Positions 6,291 through 12,433 of a stretch of DNA of 12,433 nucleotides are shown here, piece by piece (positions within the stretch are counted from its first letter, which is position 1; each line of letters begins with the position of its first letter). A model generated the notes under the pieces. The model was given only the letters and a program-made list of their open reading frames with translations, ran no database searches and was not told where the DNA came from. The translations under genes and the position numbers were made by a program. The stretch is from Fusobacterium sp. (GTDB lineage: Bacteria; Fusobacteriota; Fusobacteriia; Fusobacteriales; Fusobacteriaceae), in NCBI GenBank assembly GCA_018457305.1, contig JAGYHM010000029.1, positions 1 to 12,433 on the forward strand, in the 5' to 3' direction.

Positions 6291-6319
6291 ATTATATTAT
6301 ATTTTCTTTTATTTGTCAA
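6291..6319 (-). promoter_or_regulatory. Consensus promoter of rplM-rpsI
   Basis: A perfect TTGACA (6319-6314) and a perfect TATAAT (6296-6291) are separated by 17 bp. A second overlapping TATAAT sits at 6301-6296. This is among the strongest promoters possible for the housekeeping sigma factor, fitting ribosomal protein genes. An inverted repeat AAGGT/ACCTT (6287-6283 with 6276-6272) overlaps the start site. Confidence 0.88.
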
Positions 6320-6403
6320 TCATCTTTATTTTTTATTTTTTTATAAATTTATTTAACATTTATTTATACTTTTTATAAAAAAGACAATTTTTTAATAAGC
6401 AAA

Positions 6404-6475
6404 GTGGCGACTGCGTTTCACTGTCGCCCACTCTCGTGGGGGCTTAGCCCCCTACACCCCCAAACAAAAAAATCA
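6404..6475 (+). repeat. GC-rich intergenic repeat, copy 1
   Basis: This island in AT-rich DNA has two hairpins: GGCGAC/GTCGCC (6406-6411 with 6423-6428) and GGGGGC/GCCCCC with a TTA loop (6438-6452), then a C-run, AAAC and A7. The same order, with the same GGGGGCTTNGCCCCC core, recurs at 10526-10597, so this is a dispersed repeat family. It lies between the rplM promoter and the tRNA terminator. It has no open frame of note. Confidence 0.75.
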
Positions 6476-6496
6476 AATTATAATTTCCTTAAATTT

Positions 6497-6522
6497 AAAA
6501 AAAGAAGTCCTAAAACTTCTTT
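6497..6522 (-). terminator. Terminator of tRNA-Met
   Basis: AAAGAAGT (6522-6515 on the minus strand) pairs with ACTTCTTT (6508-6501), 8 bp with a 6-nt loop, followed by further T residues (6500-6497). It starts 12 nt after the tRNA 3' end. The other direction also ends in a T-run, so it can be bidirectional. Confidence 0.8.
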
Positions 6523-6534
6523 AATTTTTTATAA

Positions 6535-6611
6535 TGGTGCCTAGGATTGGATTTGAACCAACGACCGTTCGGGTATGAACCGAGTGCTCTAGCCAACTGA
6601 GCTACCTAGGC
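6535..6611 (-). tRNA. tRNA-Met (elongator), anticodon CAT, CCA encoded
   Basis: A complete 77-nt cloverleaf: acceptor GCCTAGG/CCTAGGC, D-stem GCTC/GAGC, anticodon loop TTCATAC with CAT, T-stem GTTGG/CCAAT with TTCAAAT, discriminator A and encoded CCA. The G1-C72 pair excludes initiator tRNA. The GGTTCATACCC anticodon arm is that of Gram-positive elongator tRNA-Met rather than tRNA-Ile(CAT), which leaves a small doubt. The first anticodon-stem pair is a C-A mismatch (positions 27-43). Confidence 0.92.
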
Positions 6612-6622
6612 AAGACCTAATT

Positions 6623-6651
6623 ATGATACTATATTTATTTTATTTTGTCAA
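6623..6651 (-). promoter_or_regulatory. Promoter of tRNA-Met
   Basis: A perfect TTGACA (6651-6646), a 17-bp spacer and TATCAT (6628-6623) place the start near 6616, 5 nt before the mature tRNA 5' end. With the hairpin at 6497-6522 this makes a one-gene transcription unit. Confidence 0.75.
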
Positions 6652-6705
6652 TAATTATATTTTTCAATTTTTATATAATTTTTAATAACTATATTTTTAA
6701 AAATT

Positions 6706-7500
6706 TTACTTTGTTTTTTCTGCAACTCTTTTAGCAATATTTTCAAAAATTTCTGTTGAATAAAAATTTTCTCCACTACTCATTTTTGAAATTGCTTTCA
6801 TCATTGGAAGTTCCCCTAATAACTCAACATCTATCTCTTTTAAAAATTTTTCTGTTTCCTTTTCATCAGACATATAAATTTTATTATCACAGCAATCACA
6901 AGTAATATAACTCATATTTTCTATTAAACCTAAAATTTCAACATTCATTTTTCTTGCCATTTTAACTGCTTTTATAACTATCATAGAAATCATATCTTGT
7001 GGAACTGAAACCATAACTAATCCTTTTAGATTAAATTCTTTCATCACTGTTAGGGGAACATCACCAGTTCCCGGTGGCATATCTATAAGTAAATAGTCTA
7101 AATCACCCCATACAGTTTCATTCCAAAACTGCATAACAGCTTGAGCTATGACTGGTCCACGCCAAACAACTGGCTCGTATTCATCTTCTGTAACAAGATT
7201 TAAAGAAATTACTTTTATTCCTTCTTTACTTGTTACTGGAACCATAAATTTATCTTCAATAGTTATTCTTTCTTCACTTACATTCATCAGTCTTGGTATA
7301 CTTGGACCTGTTATATCTGCATCCATTATTCCAACTGAGTATCCTAATTTTTTTAATTCTTTTGCCAAAAGAGTTGTCACAGTTGATTTCCCAACTCCAC
7401 CTTTTCCACTCATTATTGCAATAACATTTTTTATATTTCTTTTTGGAATTTTTTTATTTGTTTCTTTTGCTTGTGTTGAACAAGTTCCACAACTTCCCAT
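6706..7500 (-). CDS. mrp: Mrp/NBP35-family Fe-S cluster carrier ATPase
   Basis: This 264-aa cytosolic P-loop ATPase of the Mrp/ApbC/NBP35 group carries Fe-S clusters to apoproteins. Seen: deviant Walker A GKGGVGKST (32-40) with both lysines, MDADITGPSIPRL (59-71), VVWRGPVIAQAVMQF (111-125), LLIDMPPGTGDVPLT (137-151) and SVPQDM (165-170). A cysteine cluster CDCC (201-204) holds the CxxC that bridges a cluster between two subunits. A second CxxC lies at C4 and C7 (MGSCGTCST), as in short clostridial NBP35-like proteins. It lacks the N-terminal FSCA/DUF59 domain of long Mrp proteins. The ATG at 7500 has GGAGGAAAG just upstream. It stands alone, divergent from the DUF454 operon, with its own promoter. 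Confidence 0.93.
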   Translation of the reverse strand: MGSCGTCSTQAKETNKKIPKRNIKNVIAIMSGKGGVGKSTVTTLLAKELKKLGYSVGIMDADITGPSIPRLMNVSEERITIEDKFMVPVTSKEGIKVISLNLVTEDEYEPVVWRGPVIAQAVMQFWNETVWGDLDYLLIDMPPGTGDVPLTVMKEFNLKGLVMVSVPQDMISMIVIKAVKMARKMNVEILGLIENMSYITCDCCDNKIYMSDEKETEKFLKEIDVELLGELPMMKAISKMSSGENFYSTEIFENIAKRVAEKTK

Positions 7501-7580
7501 ATCTTTCCTCCTAATAATTTCTTAAATATTTTTTTATAAATTATTAAATTAAAATTTTATATTTTTCTTTTGTAGTATAT

Positions 7581-7609
7581 AGTATATTATTTTAGTAAAG
7601 TTTTTACAA
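7581..7609 (-). promoter_or_regulatory. Promoter of mrp
   Basis: TTGTAA (7609-7604) and TATACT (7586-7581) with a 17-bp spacer, giving a leader of about 75 nt. Its -35 is 6 bp from the -35 of the divergent promoter at 7616-7644, so the two polymerase sites are back to back. Confidence 0.62.
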
Positions 7610-7615
7610 GTTTTT

Positions 7616-7644
7616 TTGCAATTTAAAATAATATAAATTATAAT
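7616..7644 (+). promoter_or_regulatory. Promoter of the DUF454-subtilase-DMT operon
   Basis: TTGCAA (7616-7621), a 17-bp spacer and a perfect TATAAT (7639-7644). The start should be near 7651, leaving a leader of about 49 nt before the ATG at 7700. Confidence 0.72.
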
Positions 7645-7699
7645 ATGAGAATAAAAAAATAGGTTTAATTTATATTTTAAATTTGTGTTAGGAGTTTTT

Positions 7700-8071
7700 A
7701 TGAAAAAAAATGTAAAAAAAATTTTATATATTATTGTTGGAAGTTTGGCAGTTATTTTAGGTACAATAGGAATATTTTTACCTCTTTTACCAACTGTTCC
7801 CTTTTTGCTATTAGCTTTATTTTGTTTTAACCGTTCATCAGATAGATTTTATAATTTTGTTATGAACAATAAATATTTTGGAAAAGCATTGAGAGATTAC
7901 GAAAAAGATAAATCTATTCCTAAAAGTGCTAAAATTAAAGCAATTATTCTATTGAGTTGTAGTATGAGCTTTTCAATTTACAAAATTCAAAGTTTGCATA
8001 TGAGAATATTTTTAGTTGTCGTTTGGATTGCAGTTACAATTCATTTACTAATGTTAAAAACAAAAAAATAA
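7700..8071 (+). CDS. DUF454 (YbaN-type) inner membrane protein
   Basis: I set the start at ATG 7700 (123 aa). The in-frame GTG at 7685 overlaps the region of the TTAGGAG ribosome site that serves 7700. Residues 7-40 form a hydrophobic hairpin with the DUF454 hallmark GTIGIFLPLLPTVPFLLLAL, followed by CFNRSSDRFYNF; a short amphipathic part (about 50-78, YFGKALRDYEKDKSIPKSAK) comes next, then two more membrane segments (79-95 and 102-119). Length and pattern are those of the YbaN/DUF454 family of small membrane proteins, whose biochemical role is not established. It is first in an operon with the subtilase gene 29 nt downstream. Confidence 0.9.
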   Translation: MKKNVKKILYIIVGSLAVILGTIGIFLPLLPTVPFLLLALFCFNRSSDRFYNFVMNNKYFGKALRDYEKDKSIPKSAKIKAIILLSCSMSFSIYKIQSLHMRIFLVVVWIAVTIHLLMLKTKK

Positions 8072-8100
8072 TTATTATTAAAAAGGAGTAAAAATTTAAA

Positions 8101-9591
8101 ATGAAAATAACAATAGCAAAAGAAGATAAAACTATGAACTATATAGTAAAATTAAAAGATATTTTTATGGAAAATGAATTTAAAAAAATTTTAAAAAATT
8201 ATGATATTTCTTACAAAAAAACTGAATATTTTAAAAATTTCTTTTCGTATAAATTATTAAATATCAATAGTAAAATAATTACTTTGCTACAAACAAAGGC
8301 ATCTCACTATATAGAATATATTCGTCCAATTTCTTTTTATTCATTGCCAATTAGAATTGATAAGGAAAATGGCTATATAGAACCTATATACCCAGAAAAA
8401 AATAAAAATTATGTGACTTTAGGTGTCCTTGATAATGGAATTTCTCAAATAAAACAATTAAAACCTTGGATTAGAAAAGTTCATACAAGATTTTTAAAAG
8501 AAAATACAAGTTGCACTCACGGAACTTTTGTTTCAGGGATTGCTCTTTATGGAGACAATTTAGAAAATCGTGAAATAGTTATAAATGAAGGTTTTAACTT
8601 ACTTGATTCAACTGTATTACCTAATGGGAAAATTGAAGAAGACGATTTAATTAAAAACATCGCTTTGGCTATTGAAGAAAATTATAAAAAAGTTAAAATT
8701 TGGAATTTATCTTTAAGTGTCAAACTAGAAATTGATGATGAAAAAATGTCTGACTTCGGAGTAGTTTTGGATTATCTTCAAAAAAAATACGGTGTTTTAA
8801 TTTGCAAATCTGGTGGTAATGGTGGAAGTTTTATGAAAGACTTGCCAAAGAAAAAATTATATCATGGCTCTGATTCTCTTATGGCTCTCGTTGTTTCATC
8901 TATAAATAATCAAAATGTTTCTTCTAATTTTAGCAGACTTGGTTTAGGTGTAAGAAATACTATCAAGCCTGATATTACAAATTATGGTGGAGAATTATTT
9001 AAAGAGGCAGAGAGTATTATGGGAATGAATGGAGTAAAATCTTTTTCTGTTGATGGGAATGTTTGTTCTTCCGCTGGAACGAGTTTTGCAACTGCTAGAA
9101 TGTCTGGACTTGCCACTATAATTTATCAAAATATCTGCAAAGATTTTAAAAACTTTTCAGATTTTAATCCAACTTTAATAAAAAGTTTAATTATTCATTC
9201 AGCAAAAAATATAAATAAAGATTTAACAGTTGAAGAAATTGGTTTTGGTCTGCCTTCAACTTCAAAAGAAATTTTATCTTATCTCTCTAATGAAAATATA
9301 AAAATTATAAGTGGAGAGATGAAAGAAAATTTTATAGTTGATTTAGATGGCTCTTTCTTTGATTATAAAAAAAATATAAAAATAAAATGTAGTCTTGTTT
9401 ATGAAACAGATTTTGATTATTTTCAAAAGGGAAAATATATTTTATCTGATATAAAAATAAAAGATTTCTCTGAAGATGGGGAGAATTTAGTTAGAAAATT
9501 TGTAGGAAATTTAGATAGAAGAAAAAATATTGAACTTTATTCTAATAATGATATAAATAAAAAATTTACTTTAATTATTGAAAAAAAATAA
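8101..9591 (+). CDS. Subtilisin-like serine peptidase (S8), probably cytoplasmic
   Basis: This 496-aa protein contains the full subtilase triad: D111 in TLGVLDNGI, H140 in THGTFVSGIALYG, S328 in SSAGTSFATARMSG, and the oxyanion Asn N240 in KSGGNGG. There is no N-terminal signal peptide or hydrophobic segment, so it should stay in the cytoplasm. Residues 1-100 are an alpha/beta leading domain that could be an inhibitory or targeting domain, and residues 400-496 are a beta-rich C-terminal extension (SLVYETDFDYFQKGKY). Many genomes carry such leaderless S8 peptidases of unknown substrate. The AAGGAG site is rather far upstream (12 nt from GGAG to ATG). It is cotranscribed with the DUF454 gene and the transporter gene, whose ribosome site overlaps its stop codon. 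No partner AAA+ ATPase is adjacent. Confidence 0.92.
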   Translation: MKITIAKEDKTMNYIVKLKDIFMENEFKKILKNYDISYKKTEYFKNFFSYKLLNINSKIITLLQTKASHYIEYIRPISFYSLPIRIDKENGYIEPIYPEKNKNYVTLGVLDNGISQIKQLKPWIRKVHTRFLKENTSCTHGTFVSGIALYGDNLENREIVINEGFNLLDSTVLPNGKIEEDDLIKNIALAIEENYKKVKIWNLSLSVKLEIDDEKMSDFGVVLDYLQKKYGVLICKSGGNGGSFMKDLPKKKLYHGSDSLMALVVSSINNQNVSSNFSRLGLGVRNTIKPDITNYGGELFKEAESIMGMNGVKSFSVDGNVCSSAGTSFATARMSGLATIIYQNICKDFKNFSDFNPTLIKSLIIHSAKNINKDLTVEEIGFGLPSTSKEILSYLSNENIKIISGEMKENFIVDLDGSFFDYKKNIKIKCSLVYETDFDYFQKGKYILSDIKIKDFSEDGENLVRKFVGNLDRRKNIELYSNNDINKKFTLIIEKK

Positions 9592-9604
9592 GGGGATGAA
9601 TATC

Positions 9605-10519
9605 TTGGCTCAAATTGAGTTTAAAAATAACAAAGAAAAAATTGGTGCTATTTCTACATTTATTGGTGGAGTGTTATGGGGGATTAACGGAACACTTGGA
9701 GGCTACTTATTTACTCATAAAAATATCACGGCTAACTGGCTCGTTCCACATAGATTATTTACTGCTGGACTTTTTATGCTAATTTATCTTTACTTTAAAG
9801 ATAAAAATAAATTATTTGAAATTTGGAAAAATAAAAAAGATGCTATTAAGCTAATTCTTTTTGGACTTATTGGTACTCTTGGTATTCAATATTCGTATTT
9901 TATAACTATACAGTATTCTAACCCAAGTATTGCAACTATTTTACAATATTTTGGTCCAACTTTAATTTTAGTTTATATTTGTCTCAAAGAAAAAAGAAGT
10001 CCAAAAATTTATGAAATAATTGCTTTAATTCTTTCAAGTACAGGAATTTTTCTTCTTGCTACACACGGAAACTTAAATGAATTATTTATTCCACCTAAGG
10101 CTTTATTTTGGGGATTACTTTCTGCAATCATCGTTGTTATTTATACACTTCAACCAGTTGAACTTATTAAAAAATATACCACTGTCCCAGTTTTAGGTTG
10201 GGGAATGATTATTGGTGGAATTTGTTTGACTTTTTTTGTTAAGCCTTGGAATGAAAGTGGAAGTTTTGATTTAACAACTTTAATTGTATTTCTTTGTATA
10301 GTAATATTTGGAACAATTACATCTTTTGCTCTCTATTGCTATGGAGTTTCAATTATTGGTGGAGTGAGGGGAAGTATGATAGCTTGTATCGAGCCTGTGT
10401 CTGCAACTTTCTTCTCTACAATTTTTTTGAAAACAGATTTTACATTTTTAGATTTGATTGGATTTATATTTGTCTTATCAACAGTATTTATAGTTGCATA
10501 TTTTGGAAAAGAAAAATAA
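9605..10519 (+). CDS. EamA/DMT-family transporter
   Basis: A membrane protein with about ten hydrophobic helices and two EamA repeats, the fold of 10-TM drug/metabolite exporters such as RhaT and YdcZ relatives. Typical segments are ISTFIGGVLWGINGTLGGYL in helix 1, the short loop NPSIATILQYFGPTLILVYI at the end of repeat 1, and IIGGVRGSMIACIEPVSATF near the end of repeat 2. The start needs care: AAGGGG at 9590-9595 is 9 nt before TTG 9605, giving 304 aa, which I prefer. ATG 9596 touches the ribosome site, and TTG 9578 would overlap the peptidase gene. It lies 13 nt after the peptidase stop, so translation is likely coupled. Substrate cannot be inferred. GC-rich hairpins at 10526 follow the stop. 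Confidence 0.9.
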   Translation: MAQIEFKNNKEKIGAISTFIGGVLWGINGTLGGYLFTHKNITANWLVPHRLFTAGLFMLIYLYFKDKNKLFEIWKNKKDAIKLILFGLIGTLGIQYSYFITIQYSNPSIATILQYFGPTLILVYICLKEKRSPKIYEIIALILSSTGIFLLATHGNLNELFIPPKALFWGLLSAIIVVIYTLQPVELIKKYTTVPVLGWGMIIGGICLTFFVKPWNESGSFDLTTLIVFLCIVIFGTITSFALYCYGVSIIGGVRGSMIACIEPVSATFFSTIFLKTDFTFLDLIGFIFVLSTVFIVAYFGKEK

Positions 10520-10525
10520 AAAAAA

Positions 10526-10597
10526 GGGCGACCTGCGTCCTTCGGACTGCTCGCCTCTTATATGGGGGCTTCGCCCCCAAACCCCAAAAACAAAAAA
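10526..10597 (+). repeat. GC-rich intergenic repeat, copy 2 (possible terminator)
   Basis: The order matches copy 1 at 6404: an imperfect hairpin bounded by GGCGA/TCGCC (10527-10531 with 10551-10555) with GTCC/GGAC at its tip, then GGGGGC TTC GCCCCC (10564-10578), a CCCC run, and A-rich CAAAAAAAT. It starts 6 nt after the DMT stop, so its stems may end that transcript, although no T-run follows them on this strand. Confidence 0.75.
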
Positions 10598-10606
10598 ATA
10601 TGAATT

Positions 10607-10674
10607 TTTAAGGCGAAGCCTTAAAGTGTATGACGGCACCCCGTCCTATTAGCGAGCAGCAAAGCGGGCGAGCC
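10607..10674. repeat. Second GC-rich hairpin cluster next to repeat copy 2
   Basis: TTTAAGGC GAA GCCTTAAA (10607-10625) is a perfect 8-bp stem with a 3-nt loop. GACGG/CCGTC (10632-10636 with 10641-10645) follows. GCGAGCAG at 10652-10659 is the exact inverse of CTGCTCGC at 10547-10554 in copy 2, so the two clusters could also pair over about 100 nt. A GGGCGAGCC end (10666-10674) resembles the GGGCGACC start of copy 2. No credible gene lies in 10520-10719. Confidence 0.6.
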
Positions 10675-10719
10675 AAGAAATAAAAATTATAATAAGTTAA
10701 AAATTTGAGGTGAACAACA

Positions 10720-11838
10720 TTGGCAGTAGTACAAGTTAATAATTTATATATGGGATTTTCTGGAGAATGTTTATTTAAAGATATAAATTTCTCCATAGAC
10801 GAAAAAGATAAAATTGGAATAATTGGAGCAAATGGAATAGGAAAATCAACTTTGATAAAATTGATTTTAGGATTAGAAACTTCGGAGGTTAATCCTGCAA
10901 CAAATGAAAGAGGAACTATTTCAAAAAAAACTAATTTAAAAATTGGTTATCTTGCTCAAAATACAAAATTAAATAAAAATAATACTGTCTTTAATGAACT
11001 TATGACAGTTTTTAATCAAGTTTTGGAAGACTATAAAAAAATCCAAGAATTGACTTCTATGCTTTCACTTGAACTTGGAGATTTTGAAAAAGTTATGGAA
11101 GAGCTTGGAGAAATTACAGAAAGATACGAAAGGAATGAGGGCTATTCTATTGAGTATAAAGTCAAACAAATTTTAAATGGCTTAAATATTTCTGAAAATT
11201 TATGGAATTTGGAAATTGAAAAATTATCTGGTGGACAGGCTTCAAGAGTTGCTCTTGCTAAAACTCTTTTAGAAGAACCAGATTTGTTGATACTAGATGA
11301 ACCGACTAACCATTTGGATTTAACTTCTATTGAATGGCTTGAAAAAATTTTAAAAGATTATTCAAAGGCTTTAATTGTAATTTCTCACGATGTTTATTTT
11401 TTAGATAATATTACAAATAGAATTTTTGAAATAGAGAGAAGAAAATTAAAAGATTACAAAGGTAATTACACAGATTTTTTAATTCAAAAAGAGGCTTTTC
11501 TTTCTGGAGAAGTTAAAGCTTACGAAAAAGAACAAGAAAAAATAAAAAAAATGGAAGAATTTATAAGAAGATATAAGGCAGGAGTGAAATCAAAACAAGC
11601 CAGAGGTAGAGAGAAAATTTTAAATAGAATGGAGAAAATGGAAAATCCTGTTGTTACTACCAAAAAAATAAAATTAGAATTTGATATTAAAAATCAAAGT
11701 GTAGATTTAGTTTTAGATATAAAAAATTTATCAAAGAAATTTGAGGATAAACTTTTATTTGAAAACTTAAATTTAAAAATTTATCGTGGAGAAAGAATTG
11801 GTCTTATTGGAAAAAATGGAACAGGAAAGTCAACTTAA
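10720..11838 (+). CDS. ABC-F ATPase, N-terminal part (frame ends after second Walker A)
   Basis: TTG start at 10720 with GAGGTG 7 nt upstream; no ATG serves better. This 372-aa frame encodes a whole first nucleotide-binding domain: Walker A GANGIGKST (36-44), signature LSGGQ (169-173), Walker B with LLILDEPTNHLD (189-200) and H-loop H223 (VISHD). The charged linker of ABC-F proteins follows (about 240-320, with RRYKAGVKSKQARGREKIL), then the start of the second domain up to Walker A GKNGTGKST (364-372), where TAA interrupts it. ABC-F proteins lack membrane domains and act on ribosomes, relieving stalling or protecting against drugs. A possible -10 TATAAT is at 10688-10693 without a clear -35. 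The stop is unnatural: family members continue here, and the missing part follows in another frame. Confidence 0.9.
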   Translation: MAVVQVNNLYMGFSGECLFKDINFSIDEKDKIGIIGANGIGKSTLIKLILGLETSEVNPATNERGTISKKTNLKIGYLAQNTKLNKNNTVFNELMTVFNQVLEDYKKIQELTSMLSLELGDFEKVMEELGEITERYERNEGYSIEYKVKQILNGLNISENLWNLEIEKLSGGQASRVALAKTLLEEPDLLILDEPTNHLDLTSIEWLEKILKDYSKALIVISHDVYFLDNITNRIFEIERRKLKDYKGNYTDFLIQKEAFLSGEVKAYEKEQEKIKKMEEFIRRYKAGVKSKQARGREKILNRMEKMENPVVTTKKIKLEFDIKNQSVDLVLDIKNLSKKFEDKLLFENLNLKIYRGERIGLIGKNGTGKST

Positions 11839-12433
11839 AATTTTAAAAAATATTGAGAATAAAAGTTCTGGTAATTTTTCTATTGGAGAAAGAGTTTCTA
11901 TTGGTTATTATGACCAAAATCATCAAGGACTAGGCTTGGAAAATAATATCATTGAAGAACTTATGTATTATTTTACTCTTTCAGAAGAAGAGGCAAGAAA
12001 TATTTGTGGAGCATTTTTATTTAGAGAAGATGATATTTATAAAAAAATTAAAGACTTGAGTGGTGGAGAAAAGGCAAGAGTTGCTTTTATCAAAATTATG
12101 TTAGAAAAGCCAAATTTCTTAATACTAGATGAGCCGACTAACCACTTAGATATTTATTCACGAGAAATTTTAATGAATGCTCTTGAAAAATATCCGGGAA
12201 CAATTTTAGTTGTTTCTCACGATAGAAATTTTTTAGATACAGTTGTAAATAAAATTTATGAATTAAAAACTAATTCTATTCAAGCCTTTGATGGTGACTA
12301 TGAAGAATATAAAAAAGAGCAAGAAAATATAAAAATTAAAAATGAAGATGGAATTAAAGATTATGAAGAACAGAAAAAAAATAGAAATAAAATTTCTTCC
12401 CTTGAAAAAAAATTGGTTAAACTTGAAGAAAAT
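11816..12433 (+). pseudogene. ABC-F ATPase, C-terminal part in another frame, 3' end outside window
   Basis: From 11837 the frame continues the ABC-F second domain without the bases needed to join it: KILKNIENKSSGNFSIGERV, YYDQNHQGLGLENNIIEEL, signature LSGGEKAR (about 12057-12080), Walker B ILDEPTNHLDIY (about 12121-12156) and VVSHDRNFLD, then the start of a charged C-terminal coiled coil (EYKKEQENIK, then KKLVKLEEN) at the window edge. An ATG at 11816 in this frame overlaps the upstream frame by 23 nt and could allow reinitiation, but it has only a poor ribosome site and the product would lack Walker A. Relative to a normal GKSTLLKIL the DNA is 5 nt short, so a deletion (real or an assembly error) is the simplest cause. 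The gene is therefore probably broken in its second domain. Confidence 0.78.

Noticed and set aside
7148..7525. Plus-strand open frame of about 125 codons
   Set aside because: It is antisense to the highly conserved mrp gene.
9578..9604. TTG 9578 or ATG 9596 as start of the DMT transporter
   Set aside because: The AAGGGG site at 9590-9595 lies inside or touches these starts and is spaced correctly (9 nt) only for TTG 9605.
10294..10796. Open frames overlapping the end of the DMT gene and the GC-rich repeats, on both strands
   Set aside because: They read the transporter in another frame or run through hairpin repeats; no ribosome site or protein-like composition was seen.
11816..11850. Programmed frameshift in the ABC-F gene
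   Set aside because: ACT-TAA is not a known slippery context, a +1 shift would give a protein lacking the two Leu after Walker A, and the T/A runs lie after the stop. A deletion explains it better.

Overview
The window is very AT-rich DNA with strong AGGAGG-type ribosome binding sites, GTG and TTG starts, and short intergenic regions carrying GC-rich hairpin repeats. Gene content (rplM-rpsI, a CCA-encoding tRNA-Met, an Mrp/NBP35 ATPase, a DUF454 protein, a DMT exporter, an ABC-F protein) and base composition suggest a Fusobacterium or close relative. This is an inference from composition and style; no taxonomic marker was searched.

Left part (1-5310) looks like an accessory, integrated segment. 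A large unrecognised gene leaves the window on the minus strand. Divergent from it, with 120 bp between the starts, is a two-gene operon: an unrecognised 188-aa protein and a 610-aa protein that I read as a divergent BrxL-like AAA+ ATPase (the Lon-related component of BREX phage defence). No other BREX gene is in the window. Its Walker A is degenerate, no Lon-type protease motif is visible, and a run of Gln-Gln-Tyr-Leu-Tyr units encoded by a 15/18-bp minisatellite lies near the C-terminus. A small excisionase-like wHTH protein and a complete tyrosine recombinase follow. Past the recombinase terminator lie three perfect 11-bp repeats in phase, likely integrase arm sites, just before the terminator of rpsI. 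The element therefore seems to sit against the 3' end of the rplM-rpsI operon.

Middle part (5313-7609) is core chromosome on the minus strand: rpsI and rplM, both with GTG starts, under a consensus TTGACA-17-TATAAT promoter with a structured leader; a copy of a GC-rich intergenic repeat; an elongator tRNA-Met with its own promoter and terminator; and the Mrp-family Fe-S carrier ATPase.

Right part (7616-12433) is on the plus strand: an operon of a DUF454 membrane protein, a cytoplasmic subtilase and an EamA/DMT transporter, driven by a promoter back-to-back with that of mrp. A second copy of the GC-rich repeat and another hairpin-rich segment follow, then an ABC-F ATPase gene. That gene is interrupted by a frameshift directly after the Walker A of its second nucleotide-binding domain, and the remainder runs off the right edge in another frame.
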